Below the pieces are notes generated by a model. It was not told the origin of the DNA. It saw only the letters and a program-made list of their open reading frames with translations, and searched no databases. Both the position numbers and the translations under genes were made by a program. A stretch of DNA of 10,000 nt, taken from Actinidia chinensis. Lineage: Eukaryota; Streptophyta; Magnoliopsida; Ericales; Actinidiaceae. Below, piece after piece: positions 1 through 7,332 of the stretch (position 1 is its first letter; the number at the start of each line of letters is the position of its first letter). The stretch spans positions 2,090,465 to 2,100,464 of the forward strand of contig CM018891.1 in the NCBI GenBank assembly GCA_009663005.1, read 5' to 3'.

Positions 1-3000
1 GGAACATGATACCTGATAAAACCCAAAATTCCAACAGAACTGGTGAGAAAATAATATGATAATATATTCAATTCAGTGGTGCAAGTCATTCACAAAATGT
101 TACCATCTCTGAGTAGGTTCACCACAACCATGTTGGCACTTGGGGGCTCCGTATCCTCCTGTATAACTGCAACGACCACAGTTGCCTTTGGCATAAGCCA
201 TCCAATATCTGCCTATGCTTTGTCCGTTGATCCACGCTTGTCCCTTACCCATGCTACGGAAGTCCAAAGCCAGCGGCTCATCTCCTCCCGGTGCATTGAA
301 ATACGCCTACCAGTAGCAAGCCAAACACAACTCTTTAACTATTGAACTAATAATTTAGGTTTGGACCTTTTGTGTCCAATTCTCTTTTATCTTACCTTGT
401 ACCATGTCAAAGGCTTCTTGCCTTGTGCAAGTAAGGACCCCTGAACCCACTCCACTGACGAGACTGCGTTTGGAGATACCAAATTTATCGCCTCTCCTTT
501 GAGGCCAACCTGTTCAAGGGAGATGGTTTGAGAGTTCTACAACTTCTAAAGTCAATTAAAACTGCCGAAATGTATAGGGTTTTATTTTTTTTGACCTTAT
601 AAGTCCATTTCTGCCATGATAAGTCCCTATTTCCTTGGTTTAGACCGTTCAGCAACACCGGCCCAAGGATTCCCGCTTTCCGTGTTTCGAAGTGCAAACC
701 AATGTTCTTTAATAACAAACAACCAAAATTTTCGTCAGTAACTAAAATAACTAACTCGGTCAATCATTTGAACATAAATATAAGGTTAAGAAGCAAGCAA
801 AAGACTAATAAGATACAGAGTCATGGGCGGAAACAAACCGGCAATCCAACTGCTATACTGAGAAGTGCTATTCGGTTTATTCCGGCATGCAGATTGACCG
901 ATCCTGAAAATGTTAACCTCAGGGCTTCCCTTGAACCGTAGGCTGAACCTATATTTATTTCCAAATCAGTGTCATGGACATCGTACTATTTTGTGACGGG
1001 TGAAACATCAGAGGTTAGCAGAGCAAAATCAAATTGCGAATGCACTTCGACTATTCCAATAATACCTGAAAACTTTCCATTTACGAAGACATGAACAGCA
1101 TGGCCTCTTGACTGCACGGTGAGAGTGGGCATTTGTCCTCCTCGAAGAAATGACTCCGATGAACCAATGTCGACACTGGATTGGACAGAAAATACAGAAA
1201 GTTGGAAGGTGTTTATGTCAGCAAGCTCTTTATTGTAAGCAGGAATTGCAGAGGCTACAAATACATTTCGTTATGAAACGTTCTCCCTACCCTGATAGCG
1301 TGGAATAATAAACCATAAACGAATGAAAAACTAGAGAGATCGCAACCAATAAAATTGGGATCGAAATTGTAAATTAGTGCACGAGATTATGCAGAATTCG
1401 TTTTGGAATTTTAAGAATCTAGATCTTAAAGAAGAGGTCCCCGTAGGACTCACCTTGTGAGGTACCACAAATAATCAGTGCTATCTCTAGTGATGTTTAT
1501 CTGCTCCAGCAGCCCAACAGCAGTCATCGTTGGACTGTCCTCCAACGAAGAAATATCTTCATCGTAAGTCTCCCAAGAAAGCAATGCAGAATTGGTCGGC
1601 AACATTTGCATCCGCGTAGTTTGAGTTCGAAGCTTAGTGATCGGAAAACATTGACGAGAGAAAATTCATTTCTCTAACAATAACGAAAGTACTATACTCT
1701 ATCCAAAAGTACGATGTCGCTGCCTTTGGGATTTGTGGAGAGATTTGCGGATGGAAAAGAAAAACGAAGGGAAAAGCGTAAAAATTAGCTAAAGAAGTCT
1801 CTTTTCTTTTCTTTTCCTTCCTCAAATCCCTCTATTGTTCCAAGATCCAAACACAGTCTAAGTTTATTGAAGAGAACCTACTAGAGCATCACTTACTCTT
1901 GCAGTGTTAAAGACTGCGTTCTTGCAATCTGGAAGGATGCTGATGGACCAAGGAGGCAACTTATAGTGCATATTGTTGAAAGTAACCCTAGCGGCAGAAT
2001 TGCTATCGAAATTTGAGAGAAAAGCTGCGCAAGTTCCCCGTCCTGTGAATACATGAGCCTAGAATACCGTCATAGCAGAGTTAATAATTGTCATGGATGG
2101 TACGCTCATAGTGGAAACCGAAATTAGAAAGGCTGACCTGTTGGGACTTTCCTAATGTAGTTACTGTAGGATTCGAAGAAACTAGAGCCGGTTCGCATAG
2201 TTTGATAGCCCTATGGAGCTCTTTCAAATGGCCATATTTAGGTTCCCTGATCAAACCTGAAATCAACAAAGTGGTCTTTTACAACTTTAGCAGTTTAACA
2301 TATCTTCAAAAAAAGGTATTTAAGCCATATGCTGATTGCTTTCATGATGAATATGAGCCAAGTCTCTCACCGTATTCATCGATCGGAGCATCATAATCAT
2401 AACTGGTGGTGACAAAAGGGCCTCCGGCAGTGCGCCCAAAGTTTGTTCCTCCATGGTACTATCAGAATCAGTAAGGCAAAGGAACTCATATTATGACCTG
2501 TTATACGTCTTATAAACGGATGAATTGAACCGTGAAGTGCAGGGTAACTAACCATGTAATAGTTAACGAATGAACCACCCTTCTGTATGAACCGAGCAAC
2601 TGCAAACGCCAAATCTTGAACCGGTCGCTTTGTAATTGTCCCACCAAATTCCGTGAACCTTTTGAGTTGTAGTAAAAAAAATGGAATCGAGAGAGTTAAT
2701 TTCCTTGCAACTCATGGACTCGATATTGAAGAATGTATCGTAAATCTAATACTTACCAGCCACTCCAAGCCTCAGTCCACAAGGTCGGCTTGTAAGGTTT
2801 GTTCGGAGTAAAAGCATCGCAGTAATAACCATTACACGCGTTGATCTGTCGCCACAATAGAGGGGGGTGGGGGTGGGGGAATGAATCTTTTTTAGATTGG
2901 GATTTCCAAAAATTCAACAAAGGTCAACAAATGTAGCAGTAATTGATATTTCAGAGTAACAATGAGACAATCTACAATACAGATTGCATACAGTACTAAC

Positions 3001-4571
3001 TGATGTATGTAATCAAGAAAGGAGAAACGAACCAATATGAGGTTTTAAATTGCGGTATTGGTATCTGTATCGGTTATATGAGCATGCATTAGTTGATATC
3101 AGACAATATTGGCTAATATTTACTAAAATATCAATATCGAGAGGCCAAAACACCGATACATAATGTGTCGAATCTTGATGTGAAAAGATGTGATGAGTTA
3201 AGAGAATTAACTGACCACAGGGTCAGGGGCATCGTCTTCCTTGCACATAACCCATGGGACACCAGTATCTAGTCCAACAGCCATTTTTGCTGCCCAATTT
3301 ATATATGCTTCACCGGCAGATCCAAGAGCCCTCCTTTGTGCCCCGTACTCATTCTCAATCTACACGCACACAATGAAATGGCAACGGACCTTCTTATAGA
3401 TAATTAGGCATCTAAATTTGTGATATTGTTTGTTTTCTGTTTCCATTTTTGAAAAACATAGAAACTTGTTGGCGAACTATCAGCAAAACCTGTTTTCGGG
3501 TGCTTTTTTTTTTCAAAATAAGTTTCTGAAAATTGTTCTATGAAATCGTTTCTGAACCAAACAAAGAAAAGTTTTTGCTAAATTTAGCAAGAGAAACTCA
3601 AAACCTGAGAGAGGATGATGGGACCGCCCTGCGACTCGAACAGATTCTCACTCTTCATCAACTGAACAATTTTCTGGGTAAACCCTTGCATTGCCGCCTT
3701 CAAAATTAACAAGTTGAAAAAAAAAAGTAAGAAAATTAAACCAGTTCATTTGTGCTTTTGGCAATCTTAAAAAAAATCAAAAATCAATAAATTGATAGCA
3801 GACACCTTGAAAGGCTCATTATCCGTTCTGAAGCTAATTCCAGTAACATACTTCAACCATACAGGAAATCCTCTGCACCATAGAAAGATCAAAATCAAAA
3901 TCAAGCATTTCTTCATGAAATTTAAAAAAAAACAGAAAAACCCGGTATGGATCTACTATTTTTTTTAAATACATGAATCCGTATTTACCCAAAATTCCAT
4001 TCTCCACAAATATAAGGTCCAATTCGAAGATGAACATAGAGCCCAGATTTTTTCACTGTCTTTATGAACCGTACGAGGTCGTATCTTCCTTCAAAATTGT
4101 ACTGAACAAAAACCATAAAAGAAACCAATGGCAATAAATATGCAGTGAAATGAATGAAGTGAGCAGAGTAAAAACAGAGTCTAGTGAGAGAAAATGGAGA
4201 TCTAGAGACAAAGTACATTGCCAGGGGAAGGTTCATGAACATTCCAAAAAACATAGGTGTCTATAACATCTAGGCCCCCATTTTTGGCCTTGTTTATGAG
4301 ATCTTCCCACATCTACACAAAAACACATTGATCAAAAAATTCAGATAGAATTTGAAAATAAATATGTAAAATGCAGGAAAATAGAGAATTGGAGGAATCA
4401 TACTTCAGGGGTGCTTCTGGGGTAATGGATAGAGCCAGAGATGAGGATTTTCCTTTGGCCATGGATGATGATGGCCTTGTTATCGTAGGTCACGCTACAC
4501 TGGATCAGATAAGTATTCACTAACAGAGCAATGCTCGTTAGGATGAGAAGCTTGGAGGCTTGGTTAGTCTC

Positions 4572-4574
<3 letters not shown>
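1..4574 (-). CDS. BGAL5: Beta-galactosidase, GH35, BGAL5-like; 18 exons, 3' end cut by window edge
   Basis: A secreted exo-beta-galactosidase that removes terminal galactose from cell-wall polysaccharides (pectic galactan, arabinogalactan, xyloglucan side chains). Joining 18 exons gives 695 codons without a stop. Residues 1-26 form a signal peptide (hydrophobic [11 protein letters not shown]) before SVTYD. The GH35 barrel spans about 30-345. The family signature [13 protein letters not shown] is at 173-185, with acid/base Glu184; the nucleophile is Glu253 in TEAWSGW, 69 residues later. [10 protein letters not shown] follows at 294-303. Gal-binding-like modules include [14 protein letters not shown] (about 500-513) and [16 protein letters not shown] (644-659), then a Cys cluster at 667, 670, 681 and 685. 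One N-glycosylation sequon, NIT, is at 462. [27 protein letters not shown] and [13 protein letters not shown] recall BGAL5, which is about 730 residues without a C-terminal SUEL lectin domain; a BGAL3-type lectin tail beyond base 1 cannot be excluded. The start is chosen by signal peptide position and good context (A at -3, G at +4). The family is certain; the BGAL5 assignment is inferred from memory. Confidence 0.95.
1724..1851. mobile_element. Small MITE-like inverted-repeat element in intron 11
   Basis: The arms at 1741-1763 and 1807-1829 are inverted copies matching at about 21 of 23 bases (AGATTTGCGGATGGAAAAG... against its complement), with a loop of about 43 bases. Weaker complementarity continues outwards: TTTGGGATTTG on the left against the complement of CAAGATCCAAAC on the right, suggesting terminal inverted repeats beginning TTTGGAT/TTTGGGAT. 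Purine-rich TIRs of this sort are frequent in plant MITEs. No clear target-site duplication was found, so the ends are approximate and the superfamily is left open. It lies wholly inside intron 11 and does not touch the splice sites. Confidence 0.5.
2861..2879 (+). repeat. G-rich tract (C-rich on the coding strand) upstream of the exon 7 acceptor
   Basis: The plus strand holds runs of 6, 5 and 5 G separated by single T. On the coding strand this is a C-rich pyrimidine tract about 14 nt before the CAG acceptor of exon 7, so it probably serves as the polypyrimidine tract of intron 6. It could also form a G-quadruplex or i-motif; that is inference. Confidence 0.7.
3045..3165. repeat. Possible inverted-repeat relic in intron 6
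   Basis: TGTATCGGT at 3066-3074 is matched exactly by its complement ACCGATACA at 3152-3160, enclosing AT-rich sequence with several small palindromes (GATATC, AATATT). The left side also carries imperfect GGTATT/GGTATC repeats. This may be a decayed MITE, but a 9-bp arm alone is weak evidence. Confidence 0.25.
3426..3566. mobile_element. Possible MITE-like relic in intron 5
   Basis: The segment begins TTGTTTG and ends CCAAACAAAG, which are complementary at their termini, with further loosely matching material (TTTCTG, GAAAC, AAAATTG) inwards from each end. The TTGTTTGG-type terminus is common among plant MITEs. The arms are poorly conserved and no target duplication is clear, so this is a tentative call for why intron 5 is longer than its neighbours. 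Confidence 0.25.

Positions 4575-4603
<29 letters not shown>
4575..4603 (-). repeat. (GA)14 microsatellite in the 5' UTR, touching the start codon
   Basis: The plus strand reads (TC)14 plus T with no interruption; in the transcript this is a GA tract ending in AGA directly before the ATG, with no spacer. Such tracts in plant leaders are common and can bind GAGA-binding BBR/BPC proteins, but function here is inferred. The tract sets the start-codon context (A at -3). Confidence 0.95.
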
Positions 4604-4605
<2 letters not shown>

Positions 4606-4645
4606 GTGGTTCAGTGTGTGTTCAGTTCTAGTCTAAGACTTACAG

Positions 4646-4656
4646 ATATATATATT
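4646..4656 (-). promoter_or_regulatory. TATA-like box of the beta-galactosidase gene
   Basis: On the minus strand a run ATATATATATC lies about 75 nt upstream of the ATG. Transcription would then start near 4615-4625, giving a leader of about 40-50 nt that is mostly the GA tract. A second AT-rich match (TATAATATA) lies a few bases further upstream, at the edge of the Helitron-like repeat. Position and composition support the call; no start site is proven. Confidence 0.5.
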
Positions 4657-4657
4657 G

Positions 4658-5110
4658 TCTATATTATAAATTTATCTATGGTTAAAATCTATTTAAGTTA
4701 ATTAAACAGTTGATATAGATTATTTATTTCTAAAAAAACACCACTTCTTTCTTTTTCAATTAAATGTGTGAGACCTACATAAATTCTTATTTAATGGATA
4801 AAAAATTTTTAAATTTAGAAAAAAAAATTTACCCATTGCATCATTTTTTAGTGGGATTCACACTCAAAAAAAATAAAAAACCTCTTTATTTTCTCCTCAT
4901 TTTTCCTGAACAAGTAAAACTTTTTCAAAATCATTGTAATTTCTAATTTATTCTCCATTTTATAGCAATGTATATTTTCGTATATGCATGCAATGTATCT
5001 TTTAACTGACATTTATATCTTATCTGTTTTTTAGATTGTAAAACTCTAATAAGTACGCCTAAGAGATGATTTTTTTTTTCGTAGTGTCTGTGGGCACGGA
5101 CAATTACTAG
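4658..5110 (+). mobile_element. Helitron-like non-autonomous element, copy A (3' end intact)
   Basis: The 3' end shows the classic Helitron layout: a 7-bp stem (GTCTGTG at 5086-5092, loop GG, CACGGAC at 5095-5101, one G-T pair), a 5-nt spacer AATTA, then CTAG at 5107-5110 followed by host T. The 5' end is less sure: TC-starting candidates are TCTATATTATAAA at 4658 and TCTATGG at 4675, the latter preceded by the A expected for A/T insertion. The body is AT-rich with no coding sequence, so mobility would depend on another element. It is a diverged direct copy of the segment at about 5152-5604. It lies next to the TATA-like box of the beta-galactosidase gene. Confidence 0.55.
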
Positions 5111-5151
5111 TATTATATAATATAAAATACAATTCATTTTGAATTTTAAAA

Positions 5152-5604
5152 CTATCATTCATTATTTATGATTAAAATTCATTTAACTTAATCCAACGGC
5201 TGAGATTTCATATGAGATTATTTTTTTCTCCAAAAACTATCACTTTCTTCTTTTTTAAAGATGTGGGTTCCATATAAGTTATTATTCAATGGCCAAAAAA
5301 TCTTTAAAATTGAGTATATATTTTACCTATTGGATTATATTTTTAATGGGACCCACACCAAAAAACTGAAACACACATTTTTTCTCCTTCATTTCTCTCA
5401 AACTAACAACACTTTTTCAAAATTATTATACTTTCTAATTTGTTTTTCAATTTGTAGAAATATATCTCTTCGTATATGCATGTAATGAATCTTTTATTTG
5501 ATATTTATATCTTATATGTTTTTTAGGCTATATAACTCTAACGAGTACGCTTAAAATATAATTTTTTTTTACGTAATACCCGTAAACACGAACAATTACT
5601 GTTC
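5152..5604 (+). mobile_element. Helitron-like element, copy B (decayed 3' end)
   Basis: It aligns along its whole length with copy A at an offset of 490-492 bases. Shared blocks include GATTAAAAT near the start, ATTCAATGGC, ACTTTTTCAAAAT, TTTCGTATATGCATG, CTCTAAC/TAAGTACGC and ACAATTACT near the end. The hairpin is degraded (CCCGTAAACACG) and the terminal CTAG has become CTGT, so this copy looks older or inactivated. It has no coding capacity. The two copies lie head to tail with only about 40 bases between them. Confidence 0.5.
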
Positions 5605-5615
5605 GTATAATATTT

Positions 5616-6057
5616 TACTCGCGTGAGAACAGGATTGGAAGTGCCTTTTCAAGTTAAAAAATGTATAAACAAATGGAAATTAAGTGGTTTCACTCACAGT
5701 CTGAACGGATGAGGAACAAAACTGGAATTAGTGTTTCACTGTTTCCAGTTTCCAGTTTCCAGTTTCCACATCGTGGCTTTGTTTCACTGAATTTACAATT
5801 TGACCCATAATAAAGATAAGGAGAAATTATTAGGTGCGTTTATGTCATTGACCCAGGGTACATAGCTTAAATTAATGGTAAACGTAAATATGCCTTGGAA
5901 AGTTGGTCAAGAAATCATGCATGGCCATTGGAAAGCAAGTTGGTGTCACTTTTAGGACCCTTTCGGACTGTCCCATTTTGGCGTGGCATTGTAGTATATA
6001 TAACGCACGACGGGGGTCAGTATTGTCAAGTCGTGATTTTTCATTAATCGGACAAAA
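5616..6057. other. Intergenic stretch without a recognised gene
   Basis: No ORF with recognisable protein. It contains a four-unit 7-bp tandem repeat at 5741-5768 and a TATA-like string TATATATAA at 5995-6003. Otherwise I see nothing. Confidence 0.6.
5741..5768 (+). repeat. Tandem repeat (GTTTCCA)x4
   Basis: Four exact 7-bp units in a row, flanked on each side by the related GTTTCACTG (about 5733 and 5780). It is a simple minisatellite-like expansion in intergenic DNA. Confidence 0.95.
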
Positions 6058-6219
6058 ATGAACCGAAGTGGAGCTTACTGTGTGGCAAAATTGGATCCAA
6101 GCTCGAAACTTAGTATATTGGCTATTTTAAAAGTGGTGCTACAAATACTTTATAAAACGATTGCATATTTCCCTTTGAACTTGCAAAGAGCATGCTCAAT
6201 TGGGCTAGACAGTGGTTAA
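6058..6219 (+). CDS. Unrecognised 53-codon ORF behind a TATA-like box
   Basis: The ORF starts ATGAACCGAAGTGG, 55 nt after TATATATAA (5995-6003), the right spacing for a short leader, and ends with TAA. The product would be 53 residues: a polar N-terminus (MNRSGAYCVAKLDPSSK), then a mostly hydrophobic stretch (LSILAILKVVLQILY) that could be a membrane helix, and a C-terminal tail with one Cys. I do not recognise it. Fifty-three open codons can arise by chance, so it is only a candidate small gene. Confidence 0.15.
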   Translation: MNRSGAYCVAKLDPSSKLSILAILKVVLQILYKTIAYFPLNLQRACSIGLDSG

Positions 6220-6305
6220 GAAGATAAAATCGAAAAGTTTACCAACCAAAATTAATTTTTACGAAAAAAGATGTACTTACTCTATAGCTTATTTTGTAGG
6301 ACTTA

Positions 6306-6530
6306 TTGAATAATGACCTTAAACGATTATGGAGTGAAGTTATAGGTTTGATTCATCAAAATAACTCAAATTTGGCCAAAAAAGTGGCCTTGATCACTTG
6401 TTCCATGGCAGTATTGTATCATCTCTTATATATCATCGGGATGATAATGGTTGTCATTTTGTGCTCATCAGGCATGTCTTTTTCACAAAATGGGGTTATA
6501 TTTTTTGAAACTATGTGGCATGTCATTTAA
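6306..6530 (+). pseudogene. Possible LINE reverse-transcriptase C-terminal fragment, decayed
   Basis: An open frame contains LKRLWSEVIGLIHQN, then LAKKVALITCSMAVLYHL. This resembles the tail of plant non-LTR retrotransposon polyproteins (zf-RVT region), where a hydrophobic stretch leads to a VYHLWRERN-type motif. After YHLLY the expected charged residues appear in another frame (HRDDNGCHF), which would indicate a frameshift. There is no start context, catalytic domain or poly(A) tail nearby, so it would be a short fossil. The resemblance is from memory and weak; a random ORF is the alternative. Confidence 0.2.
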
Positions 6531-6536
6531 CTCTTA

Positions 6537-6904
6537 GGGCTCGTTTGACTGGAGAATATGGAAGGGGATAACTTTTAGAGGGGGTTAATTTTGTAACCTT
6601 TATTGAATGACTTTTTAGAATGATGGATAAGGGTGTGAGTAGGAATAAATATATATAGAGAAACAAATATAAAATATCTAATATAAAAATTATATATATA
6701 TATAATATTAGATTATTTTCCTTATCTCCCCCCTTATCCTCTCTCATACTTTTAACTAGTGTAAGGGTCACTCATAAATTTTTCTTCTCTATCTGCCTGT
6801 TGGGAAAAAAGTTCTTTCCTCCCATAAAATCCCGCCAGCCAACCCGGATAGATGAGAAAGAAGGGGAAAGTTATCCCCTCCCATATTTCCGCCAAAACAA
6901 GCTC
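6537..6904 (+). mobile_element. MITE 1, PIF/Harbinger (Tourist)-like, 368 bp
   Basis: The terminal inverted repeats are about 39 bp: the left begins GGGCTCGTTTGAC and the right, read inwards on the other strand, GAGCTTGTTTTGGC; both run into AATATGG(A/G)(A)GGGGATAACTTT, matching at roughly 31 of 39 positions. The element is flanked by TTA on both sides (6534-6536 and 6905-6907), the 3-bp duplication of PIF/Harbinger elements. It has no coding sequence and an AT-rich centre with a (TA) run. A related element follows at once in the opposite orientation. Confidence 0.8.
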
Positions 6905-6908
6905 TTAA

Positions 6909-7329
6909 TGGCTTGTTTGGCTAGCGATAGTGAGGGAATCCTTTTCCCTTCGTATAATTTTGAGCTATCTGGCTTTTTTTTGATGGTTTATGCAGGCGGA
7001 TACTTTTCCTTCGGATAATTTTTTTCCCCAGCAGGCTAGATAAAGGCGGATATTTTGGTGACACTCACCCTAACTAAAAGTTATTCGGGTGGTTTTATAA
7101 GGGGGTGGGGGATCATGAAAAACATATAATAGGAAACAATGTATATTTTCATTTTTATCTATAGCGAAACAAAATATCTATTTTTAATATCTAGATATTT
7201 TAATATTTTCCTTTCTCTATATATATTTTCTTCTTACCCCCACCCTTCTCCACCCATTTTTAAAAATATCCAAAAAAGTTAAAAGTTATTCCCTCCAAAT
7301 ATTATCCCCCTCCAAAAGTTTATCCAACC
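6909..7329 (-). mobile_element. MITE 2, same family as MITE 1, inverted orientation, about 421 bp
   Basis: Read on the minus strand it aligns with MITE 1. Shared blocks include GGGAATAACTTTTA, ATATATATAGAGAAA, AAAATATCTA, an ACTTTTA...AGGGT...GTCAC segment, and CTGCTGGGGAAAAAA against CTGTTGGGAAAAAA. The left end starts TGGCTTGTTTGGC, like the MITE 1 terminus; the right end (...CCAACC) is more diverged. TAA lies on both sides (6906-6908 and 7330-7332), which fits a Harbinger duplication. It starts only 4 nt after MITE 1 ends, and the two target sites overlap in TTAA. The right boundary is less certain than the left. Confidence 0.65.
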
Positions 7330-7332
7330 TAA

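Larger units (their letters stand above)
1..4574 (-). other. Exon-intron map of the beta-galactosidase gene
   Basis: Exons in transcript order: 4574-4404, 4312-4217, 4101-3989, 3872-3806, 3697-3605, 3359-3216, 2845-2757, 2658-2553, 2458-2371, 2256-2138, 2058-1897, 1632-1454, 1175-1066, 948-839, 706-596, 509-396, 306-104, and 12-1 (partial). All 17 introns are GT...AG with phases 0,0,2,0,0,0,2,0,1,0,0,2,1,0,0,0,2, and every junction restores family-consensus protein. Intron 5 splits the GH35 signature between SQ and IENEY. Intron 7 splits the Trp codon after the nucleophile motif, and intron 17 splits the Trp of QRW. Most introns are 79-132 nt. Introns 5 (245), 6 (370), 11 (264) and 12 (278) are longer, and 5, 6 and 11 carry repeat-like sequence. 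The least certain sites are the acceptor of intron 11 (ACTAAG/CTT at 1634-1633) and the acceptor of intron 3, where two AGs overlap; frame and homology choose AG/AGGATTT. Confidence 0.9.

Noticed and set aside
76..345. 89-codon plus-strand open frame
   Set aside because: It is antisense to exon 17 and parts of flanking introns of the beta-galactosidase gene, whose sense reading gives family-consensus protein.
702..941. 79-codon plus-strand open frame
   Set aside because: Antisense to exon 14 and intron 14 of the beta-galactosidase gene; no recognisable motif.
1634..1825. 63-codon minus-strand open frame between exons 11 and 12
   Set aside because: It lies in intron 11, mostly over the pyrimidine-rich arm of the foldback; translation is low-complexity Lys/Phe-rich.
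2202..2396. 64-codon plus-strand open frame
   Set aside because: Opposite strand to exons 9 and 10, which encode conserved GH35 sequence on the minus strand.
4764..5485. Short open frames on both strands upstream of the gene
   Set aside because: They lie in the two Helitron-like copies, are Lys/Phe/Asn-rich, and differ between copies rather than showing a conserved protein.
6800..7018. 72-codon plus-strand open frame across the MITE junction
   Set aside because: It spans the end of MITE 1 and the start of MITE 2, so it is an accident of non-coding repeats.
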